A DNA stretch of 13,713 bases from Bacteroides sp. CAG:1076 (GTDB taxonomy: Bacteria; Bacteroidota; Bacteroidia; Bacteroidales; Bacteroidaceae), in contig HF993187.1 of the NCBI GenBank assembly GCA_000436795.1, positions 1 to 13,713 on the forward strand, given 5' to 3'. Below are positions 6,834 to 13,713 of the stretch, piece by piece. The notes beneath the pieces are model-generated. The model saw only the letters and a list, made by a program, of their open reading frames with translations. It had not been told where the DNA came from and did no database searches. How positions within the stretch are numbered: the stretch's first letter is position 1; each line of letters starts with the position of its first letter. A program made the position numbers and the translations under genes.

Positions 6834-6865
6834 CAAAAATAGGAGGATAAAAATCCTCCTGCAAC
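6834..6865 (-). promoter_or_regulatory. Promoter for the basic secreted protein and AsmA-GT51 pair
   Basis: On the minus strand, TATTTTTG (6841 to 6834) fits the -7 box TAnnTTTG. GTTG (6865 to 6862) matches three of four bases of the -33 TTTG, with a 20-base spacer. The start would be near 6827, about 22 bases before the ATG at 6805. The spacer is almost entirely occupied by the terminator hairpin of the upstream potD gene (6841-6860). Confidence 0.6.
6841..6860 (-). terminator. Terminator of the potABCD operon
   Basis: Bases 6841-6848 (aggaggat) and 6853-6860 (atcctcct) form a perfect 8-base-pair stem with a 4-base loop. On the minus strand it is followed by ATTTTTGTAT, a short T-tract. It lies 55 bases past the potD stop codon. 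The T-tract doubles as the -7 box of the next gene's promoter. A second stem (6866-6897) precedes it in the same transcript. Confidence 0.7.
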
Positions 6866-6897
6866 GGAAACTTTCTATTTGCCAATAGGGAGTTTCC
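6866..6897 (-). terminator. Second 3' hairpin after potD
   Basis: ggaaact (6866-6872) pairs with agtttcc (6891-6897). Inside it, ctatt (6875-6879) pairs with aatag (6884-6888) around a tgcc loop, giving a two-step stem. On the minus strand it is followed by GTTGCAGG rather than T residues. It is therefore more likely a 3' stabilising stem or processing signal than a terminator in its own right. It lies 18 bases past the potD stop codon. Confidence 0.5.
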
Positions 6898-6915
6898 TAT
6901 TTCTTTTAGGGATAA

Positions 6916-8256
6916 TCACCTGCGGCGACGCTTGCGATGCTGTTTCCGACGGCGCTTGTATGCCAGCACCCGCCGGCGTATCTGCCAGATACTCAGCCCA
7001 GCTACCACTACGAAAATCAGAATAACAATACCACTGTTCAGGTTATCACCTTTGATGCGTGACCATATCTCGAGTACATTTACCGTCTTGTCGCCAAAAT
7101 CGCGTATCATGGAACAACGGTTTACGATGGAGATATCGGGATATTGTGTATTACGCAACTTTACATTACGCCCTTCCGGTCCGAAGAAATAGCTGGCATC
7201 CACCGTTTCGGTCAGTGTTGTATCGATGCAAGCCTCCATAATTTCGGGAGCAGCCACTGCACTGACATACCCATTTTCTTCCATATTTCGTAAAGCAATA
7301 TCGGGACGGCACAAGAAATTGATGAAATAACTTGCAGCCTTTACATTCTTGGCATACTTGGGAATCACCCATCCGTCGTACCAGATATTACTACCTTCTT
7401 CCGGAATAGAATAAGCAAGATTTACACCTACCAGCTCAGCTTCTTCGATAGCCCACTGTGCGTCACCGCTCCATGTCATGTTTATCCACGCCTTCCCCTT
7501 GGTCATCATCTCCTTTCCGAAGTCGGCTTCCCAGCCCGCTACATTCGGTTTCAACAGTTTCAGGTATTTTTCTACCGTATCCATGGCGGCAGGAGAATAA
7601 TCGTTCATCAGTTCTGGAACAGAAACCGTACCTTCGGCAAGCTGTTTGCGATGTGCATACAGCATAGCTGTACCATAAGCATCACGATAAGCGTCCTTCA
7701 TCAGAATACGTCCTGCAAAGCGTTTATCCCACAGACAACCCCATGTTTCCATATCCTGAGCAGTAACATACTGCGTATTGTACAGCAATCCGGCAGTTCC
7801 CCACATATAACATACTGCATACCGGCTTGCAGGATTCTCCGTTGTACCCAGTTTATCTATCTGACGGCGGATATAGGGAGAAATTCCTTTCATGTAGTTA
7901 GGAGAATGTGCGAATACCGTATCGATAGGCAGCAGCAATCCCTTATGCAACATACGTTCAATGATGTATTCCGAAGGACATACCACATCGAAATCCTCAT
8001 GTCCTTTTTCAATCTTGGTAAGCATGATTTCATTGATATCGAAGGTCTGATACACGATACGTATATCTTCTCCGGTCTGCTCCTTGTAATATTTCTGGAA
8101 ATCCTCCAGCACACCTTCCCCAATATAGTCGGCCCAGTTATACACTTTCAGTATATTCTGACGCGACTCGTCAGCATTATAGCAGCCTGCCATGGCAAGA
8201 CAAGTCCACAGGCACACAATAACTTGATATAATCTTTTCATTCTACGTTTCGACAC
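6916..8256 (-). CDS. potD: PotD-like polyamine-binding lipoprotein with a C-terminal membrane anchor
   Basis: The 446-residue protein is the substrate-binding part of a spermidine/putrescine importer. The start at ATG 8256 follows AGGA by 8 bases; an in-frame Met6 is the alternative. Residues 6-25 are a lipoprotein signal ending in LAMAGC, with Cys25 as the expected lipidated residue. The binding domain (about 33-400) starts with LKVYNWADYIG (36-46), and the TWSGDAQWA (261-269) and WYDGWVIPK (292-300) stretches correspond to ligand-site regions of PotD, including the Asp expected to contact an amine. E. coli PotD is 348 residues. The extra length here is a C-terminal membrane helix (about 408-426) and then a tail with many Arg/Lys (RRRKQHRKRRRR at the end). 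It is the last gene of potABCD, 22 bases after potC. Polyamine specificity is inferred from family and operon. Confidence 0.9.
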   Translation of the reverse strand: MSKRRMKRLYQVIVCLWTCLAMAGCYNADESRQNILKVYNWADYIGEGVLEDFQKYYKEQTGEDIRIVYQTFDINEIMLTKIEKGHEDFDVVCPSEYIIERMLHKGLLLPIDTVFAHSPNYMKGISPYIRRQIDKLGTTENPASRYAVCYMWGTAGLLYNTQYVTAQDMETWGCLWDKRFAGRILMKDAYRDAYGTAMLYAHRKQLAEGTVSVPELMNDYSPAAMDTVEKYLKLLKPNVAGWEADFGKEMMTKGKAWINMTWSGDAQWAIEEAELVGVNLAYSIPEEGSNIWYDGWVIPKYAKNVKAASYFINFLCRPDIALRNMEENGYVSAVAAPEIMEACIDTTLTETVDASYFFGPEGRNVKLRNTQYPDISIVNRCSMIRDFGDKTVNVLEIWSRIKGDNLNSGIVILIFVVVAGLSIWQIRRRVLAYKRRRKQHRKRRRR

Positions 8257-8278
8257 ATGGCTTTATTCCTGCAAAGCC

Positions 8279-9070
8279 TTATTTCTTCTGAGCCTTTCCA
8301 GCTCTACGGTTAATAATAATCAGCAATATCAATATAACGACAAACGTCAGTGCAGACAGCGGACGAAGCTCCGGAGTAAGTCCCCCTTTACGTGCATCGG
8401 CATAGATATAAGTAGAAAGTGTTTCCAGTCCCTGATTACCGATAGTAAATACGGTTACGGCAAAATCGTCGAACGAGATAGTCAGTGCCAGCAGAAAACC
8501 GCTGATCATACCCGGACGTATCTCGGGAATAATCACTTTCCAGAGCGCCTGCATCGGTGTAGCCCCCAAGTCGAGTGCCGCTTCATACAGGTTTGGGTTC
8601 ATTTGTTTCAAGCGAGGAAGTACACTCAGCACCACGTATGGCGTACAGAACGTAATATGAGCCAGCACAACGGTAGTAAATCCCTGTGTAATGCCCAGCG
8701 AAACAAAAAGCAGGAACAAGGAAATACCGGTTATGATATCACCGTTCAGGATAGGAATCGTATTGATGAACCCCATGGCCTTCCGGCTACGGGTTCGCAA
8801 ATTGAATATACCAATGGCCGCAATGCTTCCCAACAACGTGGAAACAGTAGCGGCAATCAAAGCTATGGCAATGGTATTGATACACGCATTCATCAGCGAA
8901 TGATGTGCACCGGTATTCATCAACGACTCATAAAGCTTGAATGAAAAGCCAGTCCAGTTGCCCAGCACTTTCGCCTCGGTAAACGAATAAACGACAATAA
9001 TCAGGATAGGTGCGTAAAGCAATATCAGCAATACCCACAGATATATCTGCTCGATGATTCTTCTTACCAT
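8279..9070 (-). CDS. potC: PotC-like polyamine ABC transporter permease
   Basis: The 263-residue protein has about six membrane helices, starting at residues 8-29 and ending at 241-254. The cytoplasmic EAA loop that contacts the ATPase is YEAALDLGATPMQALWKVII at 162-181, followed by PEIRPG. This is the expected second permease of a spermidine/putrescine (MOI-type) ABC importer. Its ATG lies inside the end of potB: the seven bases ATGGTAA carry both the potC start and the potB stop, which indicates coupled translation. A GA-rich Shine-Dalgarno-like run (GAGGAGGAGG) sits just before the ATG, within potB. The C-terminus ends in a short basic tail (RRAGKAQKK). Confidence 0.93.
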   Translation of the reverse strand: MVRRIIEQIYLWVLLILLYAPILIIVVYSFTEAKVLGNWTGFSFKLYESLMNTGAHHSLMNACINTIAIALIAATVSTLLGSIAAIGIFNLRTRSRKAMGFINTIPILNGDIITGISLFLLFVSLGITQGFTTVVLAHITFCTPYVVLSVLPRLKQMNPNLYEAALDLGATPMQALWKVIIPEIRPGMISGFLLALTISFDDFAVTVFTIGNQGLETLSTYIYADARKGGLTPELRPLSALTFVVILILLIIINRRAGKAQKK

Positions 9071-9864
9071 ACGCCTCCTCCTCTCTCCGACTCGTCCTTA
9101 TTCTCGGGAGTGAACAAGGATGTTGCAGCAATCAGGAACAACATAATGAGTGAAAGCGCCGCTCCGTAGTTCCACAAGCTGTTGTTTATATTCTCCTGTA
9201 TGGTTGTTCCGAAAAGTTTGATATTGTTCATAGTCAACAGTTCGGCAATGGCAAAGGTCGAAATGGTAGGCATGAATACCATCATAATACCACTTACTAC
9301 CCCCGGCATGGACAAAGGAAAAATCACTTTCCAGAATACTTGGAAAGAATTGGCTCCCAAATCCTGTGCCGCCTCGATGTAACTTCTGTCCATTTTCTGC
9401 AACGTATTGTAAATAGGATAAATCATAAAGGGAATAAAATTGTATATCATGCCGAAAATGAGAGCTCCTTCGCCCAGCGGCAGCCGGCAAAAGTCGAACA
9501 AGGCGACCGTAGCGAGCGTACGCACCAGGATGTTTACCCACATCGGAAGGATGAACAGCATGATCAGCGTGCGTGAATAACTCAGATTCTTGCAGTTGTT
9601 CAGAATCCATGCCACCGGATATCCCAGCAAGATACATCCCAACGTGGTGAGAATAGCAATGCCAATAGAATAAACAAAGGTATTGACCGATTCGGAATGA
9701 GCAAAAAACTTACTGAAATTGGCCAATGTAAGATGTCCCATATCATCGGTAAACGCATATACTACAATCAGCAACAGCGGAATAATTACGAATATGACCG
9801 AAAAAATGAGATAAGGCAAAACCCAACTCTTACGTGAAGAGAAAAAATGTTGCAATTTCTTCAT
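9064..9864 (-). CDS. potB: PotB-like polyamine ABC transporter permease
   Basis: The 266-residue protein has six predicted membrane helices (about 15-37, 62-86, 98-122, 133-152, 187-209, 233-251). The EAA coupling loop is IEAAQDLGANSFQVFWKVIF at 163-182, followed by PLSMPG. It should pair with PotC to form the transmembrane channel for polyamine import. It starts 10 bases after the potA stop, with an AAGGAT sequence just before the ATG. It overlaps potC by seven bases. The Gly-rich end (RGGGVW) is encoded by the stretch that serves as the ribosome-binding site of potC. Confidence 0.93.
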   Translation of the reverse strand: MKKLQHFFSSRKSWVLPYLIFSVIFVIIPLLLIVVYAFTDDMGHLTLANFSKFFAHSESVNTFVYSIGIAILTTLGCILLGYPVAWILNNCKNLSYSRTLIMLFILPMWVNILVRTLATVALFDFCRLPLGEGALIFGMIYNFIPFMIYPIYNTLQKMDRSYIEAAQDLGANSFQVFWKVIFPLSMPGVVSGIMMVFMPTISTFAIAELLTMNNIKLFGTTIQENINNSLWNYGAALSLIMLFLIAATSLFTPENKDESERGGGVW

Positions 9865-9874
9865 TATCCTTATA

Positions 9875-11269
9875 TTAACAAATTACACGAATAGCCTCAG
9901 CAGGGATGGTGATACCCACGCGGTCGCCGTCATCCCAAACATCGTTGGTATCGACAAAAACATTTTCGTCCCAGTCGGACAAAACCGTGAGATGGTAATG
10001 GTTTCCCTTGTAAAGAATGAACTTCACCTCGCCGGTAAGCATTCCGTCTTCTTCATTGTCCTGCAAAATCACCTTGTCGAAATCGACTTCCACCTTCACG
10101 TGCTTCCAGTCGCATGACGAGTTGCTCATATCCACCCGCGGACATTCGAACTCACAACCGAGGAATTCCACATGTGTTTCGTCCACCATCGATGCCTCAA
10201 ACGTATTGCATATCCGTTCTTTCTGCATGATATGTATGTCCATCGGCTTGATAAGCAGACCAACTTCCGAGCCTGCTTCGAAGGCATGATAGTCTTGTAC
10301 CAGAAATTCATAATCGCCTACAGCCACTGCCATCTCGTAATGTACGCCCTTGAAGATGCACGACTGCACCACACCGCGAAGCTGTGCCGCATCGGAGACA
10401 GGGAAAATATACAAGTCCTCCGGACGGATTACCACGTCGACAGGAGCATTTTCGCCAAATCCCTTATCCACACATTCAAACTCGCGTCCGCAGAAACGTA
10501 CCAGACAGTCGCGCACCATCGTACCGTTCAAGATATTGCTTTCACCGATAAAATCAGCAACAAACGAATTGATGGGCTCATTGTAGATATCGGTCGGCGT
10601 ACCGATTTGCTGAATCTTTCCTTCGCTCATGACCACAATGGTATCGCTCAGCGTCAAAGCCTCCTCCTGATCGTGAGTAACATAAACAAAGGTAATCCCC
10701 AGACGGCGGTGCATTTCCTTCAACTCCATCTGCATGTCCTTACGCATTTTCAGGTCGAGAGCGGCAAGAGGTTCGTCGAGCAACAACACTTCCGGCTCGT
10801 TCACAATGGCACGGGCAATGGCTACACGCTGTTGCTGTCCGCCCGACAACGAGTTTACGTCACGGTATTCATAGTCGGTCATGCCTACCATCTTCAGTGC
10901 CGCCTTCACCTTTTTCTCCATTTCAGCCTTCGGCATTTTTTTCAGCTTCAGTCCGAAAGCAATGTTATCATATACATTCAGGTGAGGAAACAGCGCATAT
11001 TTCTGAAACACCGTATTCACCGGACGACGATGAGGAGGAGTCTGCGTGATTTCTGTTCCGTCGATGTACAACTCCCCTTCCGAGGCAGTCTGAAACCCGG
11101 CAATGAGTCGCAGCAAAGTGGTTTTTCCACATCCCGAAGGACCAAGAATTGTCACGAACTCACCTTTGCGGATAGATAAGTTAATATGGTCGAGTGCCGT
11201 CTTTTCACCAAAGAATTTCGACACGTTTCTTACTTCAATAATAGGTTTATTGTCTTGTTGCATATGCAT
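9875..11269 (-). CDS. potA: PotA-like polyamine ABC transporter ATPase with a duplicated C-terminal regulatory module
   Basis: The 464-residue protein is the ATP-hydrolysing subunit of the importer. The nucleotide-binding domain (about 9-240) has Walker [10 protein letters not shown] (43-51), the Q-loop near QKYALFPH (89-96), signature LSGGQQQR (141-148), Walker B VLLLDEP (161-167) and the switch His199 (THD). The rest (about 246-464) belongs to the TOBE/OB-type regulatory region. E. coli PotA is 378 residues. The surplus seems to be a second copy of the module: FCGREFEC (259-266) recurs as FLGCEFEC (369-376), and FKGVHYEM (306-313) recurs as YKGNHYHL (420-427), each about 112 residues apart. 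It is the first gene of potABCD, with a promoter box at 11287-11294. Met3 (11263) is an alternative start. Confidence 0.92.
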   Translation of the reverse strand: MHMQQDNKPIIEVRNVSKFFGEKTALDHINLSIRKGEFVTILGPSGCGKTTLLRLIAGFQTASEGELYIDGTEITQTPPHRRPVNTVFQKYALFPHLNVYDNIAFGLKLKKMPKAEMEKKVKAALKMVGMTDYEYRDVNSLSGGQQQRVAIARAIVNEPEVLLLDEPLAALDLKMRKDMQMELKEMHRRLGITFVYVTHDQEEALTLSDTIVVMSEGKIQQIGTPTDIYNEPINSFVADFIGESNILNGTMVRDCLVRFCGREFECVDKGFGENAPVDVVIRPEDLYIFPVSDAAQLRGVVQSCIFKGVHYEMAVAVGDYEFLVQDYHAFEAGSEVGLLIKPMDIHIMQKERICNTFEASMVDETHVEFLGCEFECPRVDMSNSSCDWKHVKVEVDFDKVILQDNEEDGMLTGEVKFILYKGNHYHLTVLSDWDENVFVDTNDVWDDGDRVGITIPAEAIRVIC

Positions 11270-11286
11270 GTTCTGATTTCAGCCCG

Positions 11287-11294
11287 CAAAGGTA
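11287..11294 (-). promoter_or_regulatory. -7 promoter element of the potABCD operon
   Basis: On the minus strand, TACCTTTG (11294 to 11287) matches TAnnTTTG exactly. No good TTTG lies at the usual -33 distance; a TTTTTAAC run is in that area. Transcription would begin near 11280, about 10 bases before the potA ATG, so the leader would be very short. No riboswitch-like structure fits in this space. Confidence 0.5.
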
Positions 11295-11355
11295 CACATT
11301 ATTATTAACTTATCTCGTTAAAAAGGTATAGTTTTATAACTGCAACAAGATAAAC

Positions 11356-13713
11356 TCAGAAGGTTTTTCTGAAATCAAACATCAAGTTCAAGCGCAACCC
11401 CTCGTCGCCTTTCTTTATACGGATATTGCCAGGCTGACTATTGGGCCCCTGTTGTTCGATAGGCTTAAACGAGCAGATGGCTGGTATATCGAGCAAAAAA
11501 GAAATATCTCCTTCAGGAAAATCGGGCATTGTCTTTTTGGCACTACCCTTTGGCTCCGCAGGTGTGAAGATACGGCAAAATATTCCATCTGTACGCGAGT
11601 AGACTGTGAAAGAAACCTCATCACTTTCTAAAGTAGCCCAGTACACATTAGCATGATAACCTTTAAATTCGGGATATACAAGATTGTCATAGCTTTCCCC
11701 GGTTATGGTATTATTGTATTCCTTATGCCAGATATTATAATTGGTACCCGCAATACGATTTTTCCAGACACGATAAGGTCCTCTTCCCATCCATTTCATA
11801 CCCTTGCAACTTTGCTCCGGATAAGAAAATGTAATTCCAAGATTATAAACTTCCTCATCCATAAAAGCATCGTCCAGACCACCCCCGCCCGAAGCACGGT
11901 TCAGCAGTACAGCATCCATATAGAGCAGCCCCTGAGGAGTCAGTCGCCACACTATCGAATCGGCTCCACCCTTATAATGAGCACAAAACACAGCCCCGTC
12001 TGAATCCTGACGTACATAGCTCTTGGCAGGCTGATAAATCATTTTCATGCCTACTGCCACCGGACCATCGGTAAAGGGTACTTCTCTTTCATCTGAAAGT
12101 ATACGGGCAATCATTCCCGTACCGGCATCGAAGGCAATACTGACCTTATCACTTTTCAGGATTATCTGCTTGCCATCATTACAGGCTGATACCGCACCGG
12201 AAGATGCCTCCCGGCAAGTATGAGATAAATGGCGATTGAAATATTGATTTGCCAGACGGATAGGATAAGTCCATTCACAGATACTGCGCTTTTCCTTATC
12301 GAATGCTTCCAACTTCAGTATATCTCCCTCACGAAAAGAAGCAGGCAAAGAAAAATGTGCCTTTCCCGTTTCCCCGGGAGCAATAGAAGGAAGTACGACC
12401 TCTCCGCCGGCAAGCACGCGAGAGTGTGCCCCCTGCATGGGAGTATTGCATGCAAGTACTTCATAAGTTATTCGACAATCTTTCAGATTGGTATAAGCAT
12501 ATTCGTTTGTAACGAAGAAACTTCCGTCGAAATGATCCGTAATAAGCAAAGGCTTTATCTGAACAGGCGACCATTGCGACCTGATGGCATAAAAACTCCC
12601 TTCTTTTTCCCTTCTCGGACCAACTACCCCATCGGGAGCATTCGAACCGTCGGAATCGAGCATTCCTTCCCGGTCGGAACGCTTGGGAGCCTCATCACAA
12701 AATGCCCAGATAAAGCCTCCGGCAAACATAGGATTGGTCATCCACCGGTCCCAGAAATCACGCAGTCCGGCTCCTCCGCCCTGATCGTACATTGCATGCA
12801 TAAACTCTGTAGGCATAAAGACTTTATAGCCATTGGTAAATCGTGCTACTCCCGTAAGATAAGCCGGATAATGATGCGTATCAAGCCCGTCGAAATCGGC
12901 CCACGGATGAATGACATGACGTTGCTGATACTTATCGTAATCAGTAAAAAGAACATCGTTCGCCGTATTCCATCCGCCTTCATTTCCATTACTCCACAAG
13001 ATGACCGACGGATGATTTACATCACGTTCCACCATTTCCCTTACCAGCCGTGCACCGGTTTCCGTATCATAACACCCATGCCACCCGGCAAGTTCATCAA
13101 TATAAACCAAGCCGAGAGAGTCGCACATATCAAGAAAATGTTCATCGGGCGGATAATGGGAACGTACAGCATTCATATTCATTTCCTTGATGAGTAAAGC
13201 GTCCTGCCGGCTCATTGCAGCACTCGTTGTCCGCCCGCCGTCTACCGAAAAAGAGTGGCGGTTGATACCTTTCAGCACCAGCCGTGTTCCGTTCAGATAA
13301 AGTCCGTCTTGCGGAAAAAATTCGATGGTCCGGAAACCTGTCCGCTCCTCACGAACCTGAACAGTTTTTCCCTCGCGGTCTTTCAACGCCAAACGCACCC
13401 GATAAAGTTCGGGCGACTCCGTATTCCATACCTTCACATCATGCCACCTGCCTTCGATGTTCGTTTCTTTTCCAGCACAACTTATCCGACATGTCATTTC
13501 TTCCTTCCCTTCGTCGGTTTTCAGGAGCTTGCCATCTTTCAACCCGCGTACCGAGATAGACAAAGAATAACCTTCCGGATTACCGCTCGTGCGCACCGAA
13601 GCACGGAAATGTCCGTCGGCACGGGCATCAATCACAAAATGTTCCATCGAAACTTCAGGAACAACCTCCAGCCATACCGGACGGTAGATTCCCCCGAACA
13701 ACCACCAGTCAGC
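11356..13713 (-). CDS. GH2-family glycoside hydrolase, beta-galactosidase type (5' end outside window)
   Basis: The visible 785 residues start inside the protein at ADWWLFGGIYRPVWLEV, the end of the GH2 sugar-binding domain; the true start lies beyond 13713. A TTG at 13701 is an internal Leu, not a start. Visible residues about 20-130 form the immunoglobulin-like GH2 domain. The TIM barrel begins at LYLNGTRLVLKGINRHSF. It carries WSNGNEGG with acid/base Glu245 and PTEFMHAMYD with the likely nucleophile Glu303 (visible numbering). The C-terminal part has a beta-galactosidase small-chain-like domain, with MGRGPYRVWKNRIAG. Family members release terminal beta-linked galactose or related sugars from plant or host glycans. 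The substrate cannot be fixed from this sequence. Its promoter and any signal peptide are outside the window. PotA follows 86 bases downstream on the same strand with no strong terminator between them. Confidence 0.87.
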   Translation of the reverse strand, partial: ADWWLFGGIYRPVWLEVVPEVSMEHFVIDARADGHFRASVRTSGNPEGYSLSISVRGLKDGKLLKTDEGKEEMTCRISCAGKETNIEGRWHDVKVWNTESPELYRVRLALKDREGKTVQVREERTGFRTIEFFPQDGLYLNGTRLVLKGINRHSFSVDGGRTTSAAMSRQDALLIKEMNMNAVRSHYPPDEHFLDMCDSLGLVYIDELAGWHGCYDTETGARLVREMVERDVNHPSVILWSNGNEGGWNTANDVLFTDYDKYQQRHVIHPWADFDGLDTHHYPAYLTGVARFTNGYKVFMPTEFMHAMYDQGGGAGLRDFWDRWMTNPMFAGGFIWAFCDEAPKRSDREGMLDSDGSNAPDGVVGPRREKEGSFYAIRSQWSPVQIKPLLITDHFDGSFFVTNEYAYTNLKDCRITYEVLACNTPMQGAHSRVLAGGEVVLPSIAPGETGKAHFSLPASFREGDILKLEAFDKEKRSICEWTYPIRLANQYFNRHLSHTCREASSGAVSACNDGKQIILKSDKVSIAFDAGTGMIARILSDEREVPFTDGPVAVGMKMIYQPAKSYVRQDSDGAVFCAHYKGGADSIVWRLTPQGLLYMDAVLLNRASGGGGLDDAFMDEEVYNLGITFSYPEQSCKGMKWMGRGPYRVWKNRIAGTNYNIWHKEYNNTITGESYDNLVYPEFKGYHANVYWATLESDEVSFTVYSRTDGIFCRIFTPAEPKGSAKKTMPDFPEGDISFLLDIPAICSFKPIEQQGPNSQPGNIRIKKGDEGLRLNLMFDFRKTF

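Noticed and set aside
10172..11179. 335-codon open frame on the + strand opposite potA
   Set aside because: It is antisense to a clearly conserved ABC ATPase and has no coherent domain, so it is a product of codon composition.
12229..13197. 322-codon open frame on the + strand opposite the GH2 gene
   Set aside because: The opposite strand carries the GH2 catalytic motifs. This frame shows no signal peptide, motif or promoter.
13699..13701. TTG read as the start of the GH2 protein
   Set aside because: The frame is open to the window edge, and the four upstream codons (ADWW) continue the conserved WWLFGGIYRPV motif, so the gene is cut by the window.
1..13713. CRISPR array, tRNA or rRNA gene, insertion sequence, integrase or prophage
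   Set aside because: I found no regularly spaced repeats, no cloverleaf-like sequence in the gaps, and no transposase or integrase motifs in any long frame.

Overview
The window looks like chromosome of a Bacteroides-type gut anaerobe (Bacteroidaceae, order Bacteroidales). The reasons are the Bacteroidales-style promoters (a TAnnTTTG -7 box, a weak or TTTG-like -33 box, and few clear Shine-Dalgarno sites), a SusD-like C-terminus next to a secreted GH3 enzyme, a second large polysaccharide-degrading enzyme (GH2), and the protein families themselves. I cannot name the species from the sequence alone.

Layout. The left edge (+ strand) holds the last 24 codons of a probable SusD/RagB-family glycan-binding lipoprotein. 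A hairpin terminator follows, then a regulatory gap, then a complete periplasmic GH3 enzyme of the beta-xylosidase type with an inserted PA14 domain. Together these look like the downstream end of a polysaccharide utilization locus. After a structured intergenic region comes a + strand GNAT acetyltransferase of the phosphinothricin/methionine-sulfoximine type. It converges, with an 11-base gap, on a minus-strand pair: a secreted, very basic Pro/Arg/Lys-rich protein of unknown function, then a protein joining an AsmA-like N-terminal region to a GT51 peptidoglycan glycosyltransferase domain.

To the right, also on the minus strand, lies a complete polyamine ABC transporter operon in the order potA-potB-potC-potD (transcription runs right to left; gaps of 10 bases, a 7-base overlap, and 22 bases). 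PotA energises import, PotB and PotC form the membrane channel, and PotD captures the ligand. Two features are unusual against the E. coli proteins: PotA carries what reads as a tandem copy of its C-terminal regulatory module, and PotD has both an N-terminal lipobox and a C-terminal membrane helix with a strongly basic tail. The operon ends in two hairpins, and the second lies inside the promoter of the next gene. The right edge is the 3' part of a GH2 beta-galactosidase-type gene whose start is outside the window.

Most of the window is ordinary Bacteroidales core and carbohydrate-use content. I see no mobile element, CRISPR array, RNA gene or defence system, and nothing I can defend as a wholly new system. 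The points most worth a second look are the doubled PotA regulatory module, the double-anchored PotD, the AsmA-GT51 fusion with its basic secreted neighbour, the nested terminator/promoter, and a near-perfect A8T8 palindrome before the acetyltransferase.
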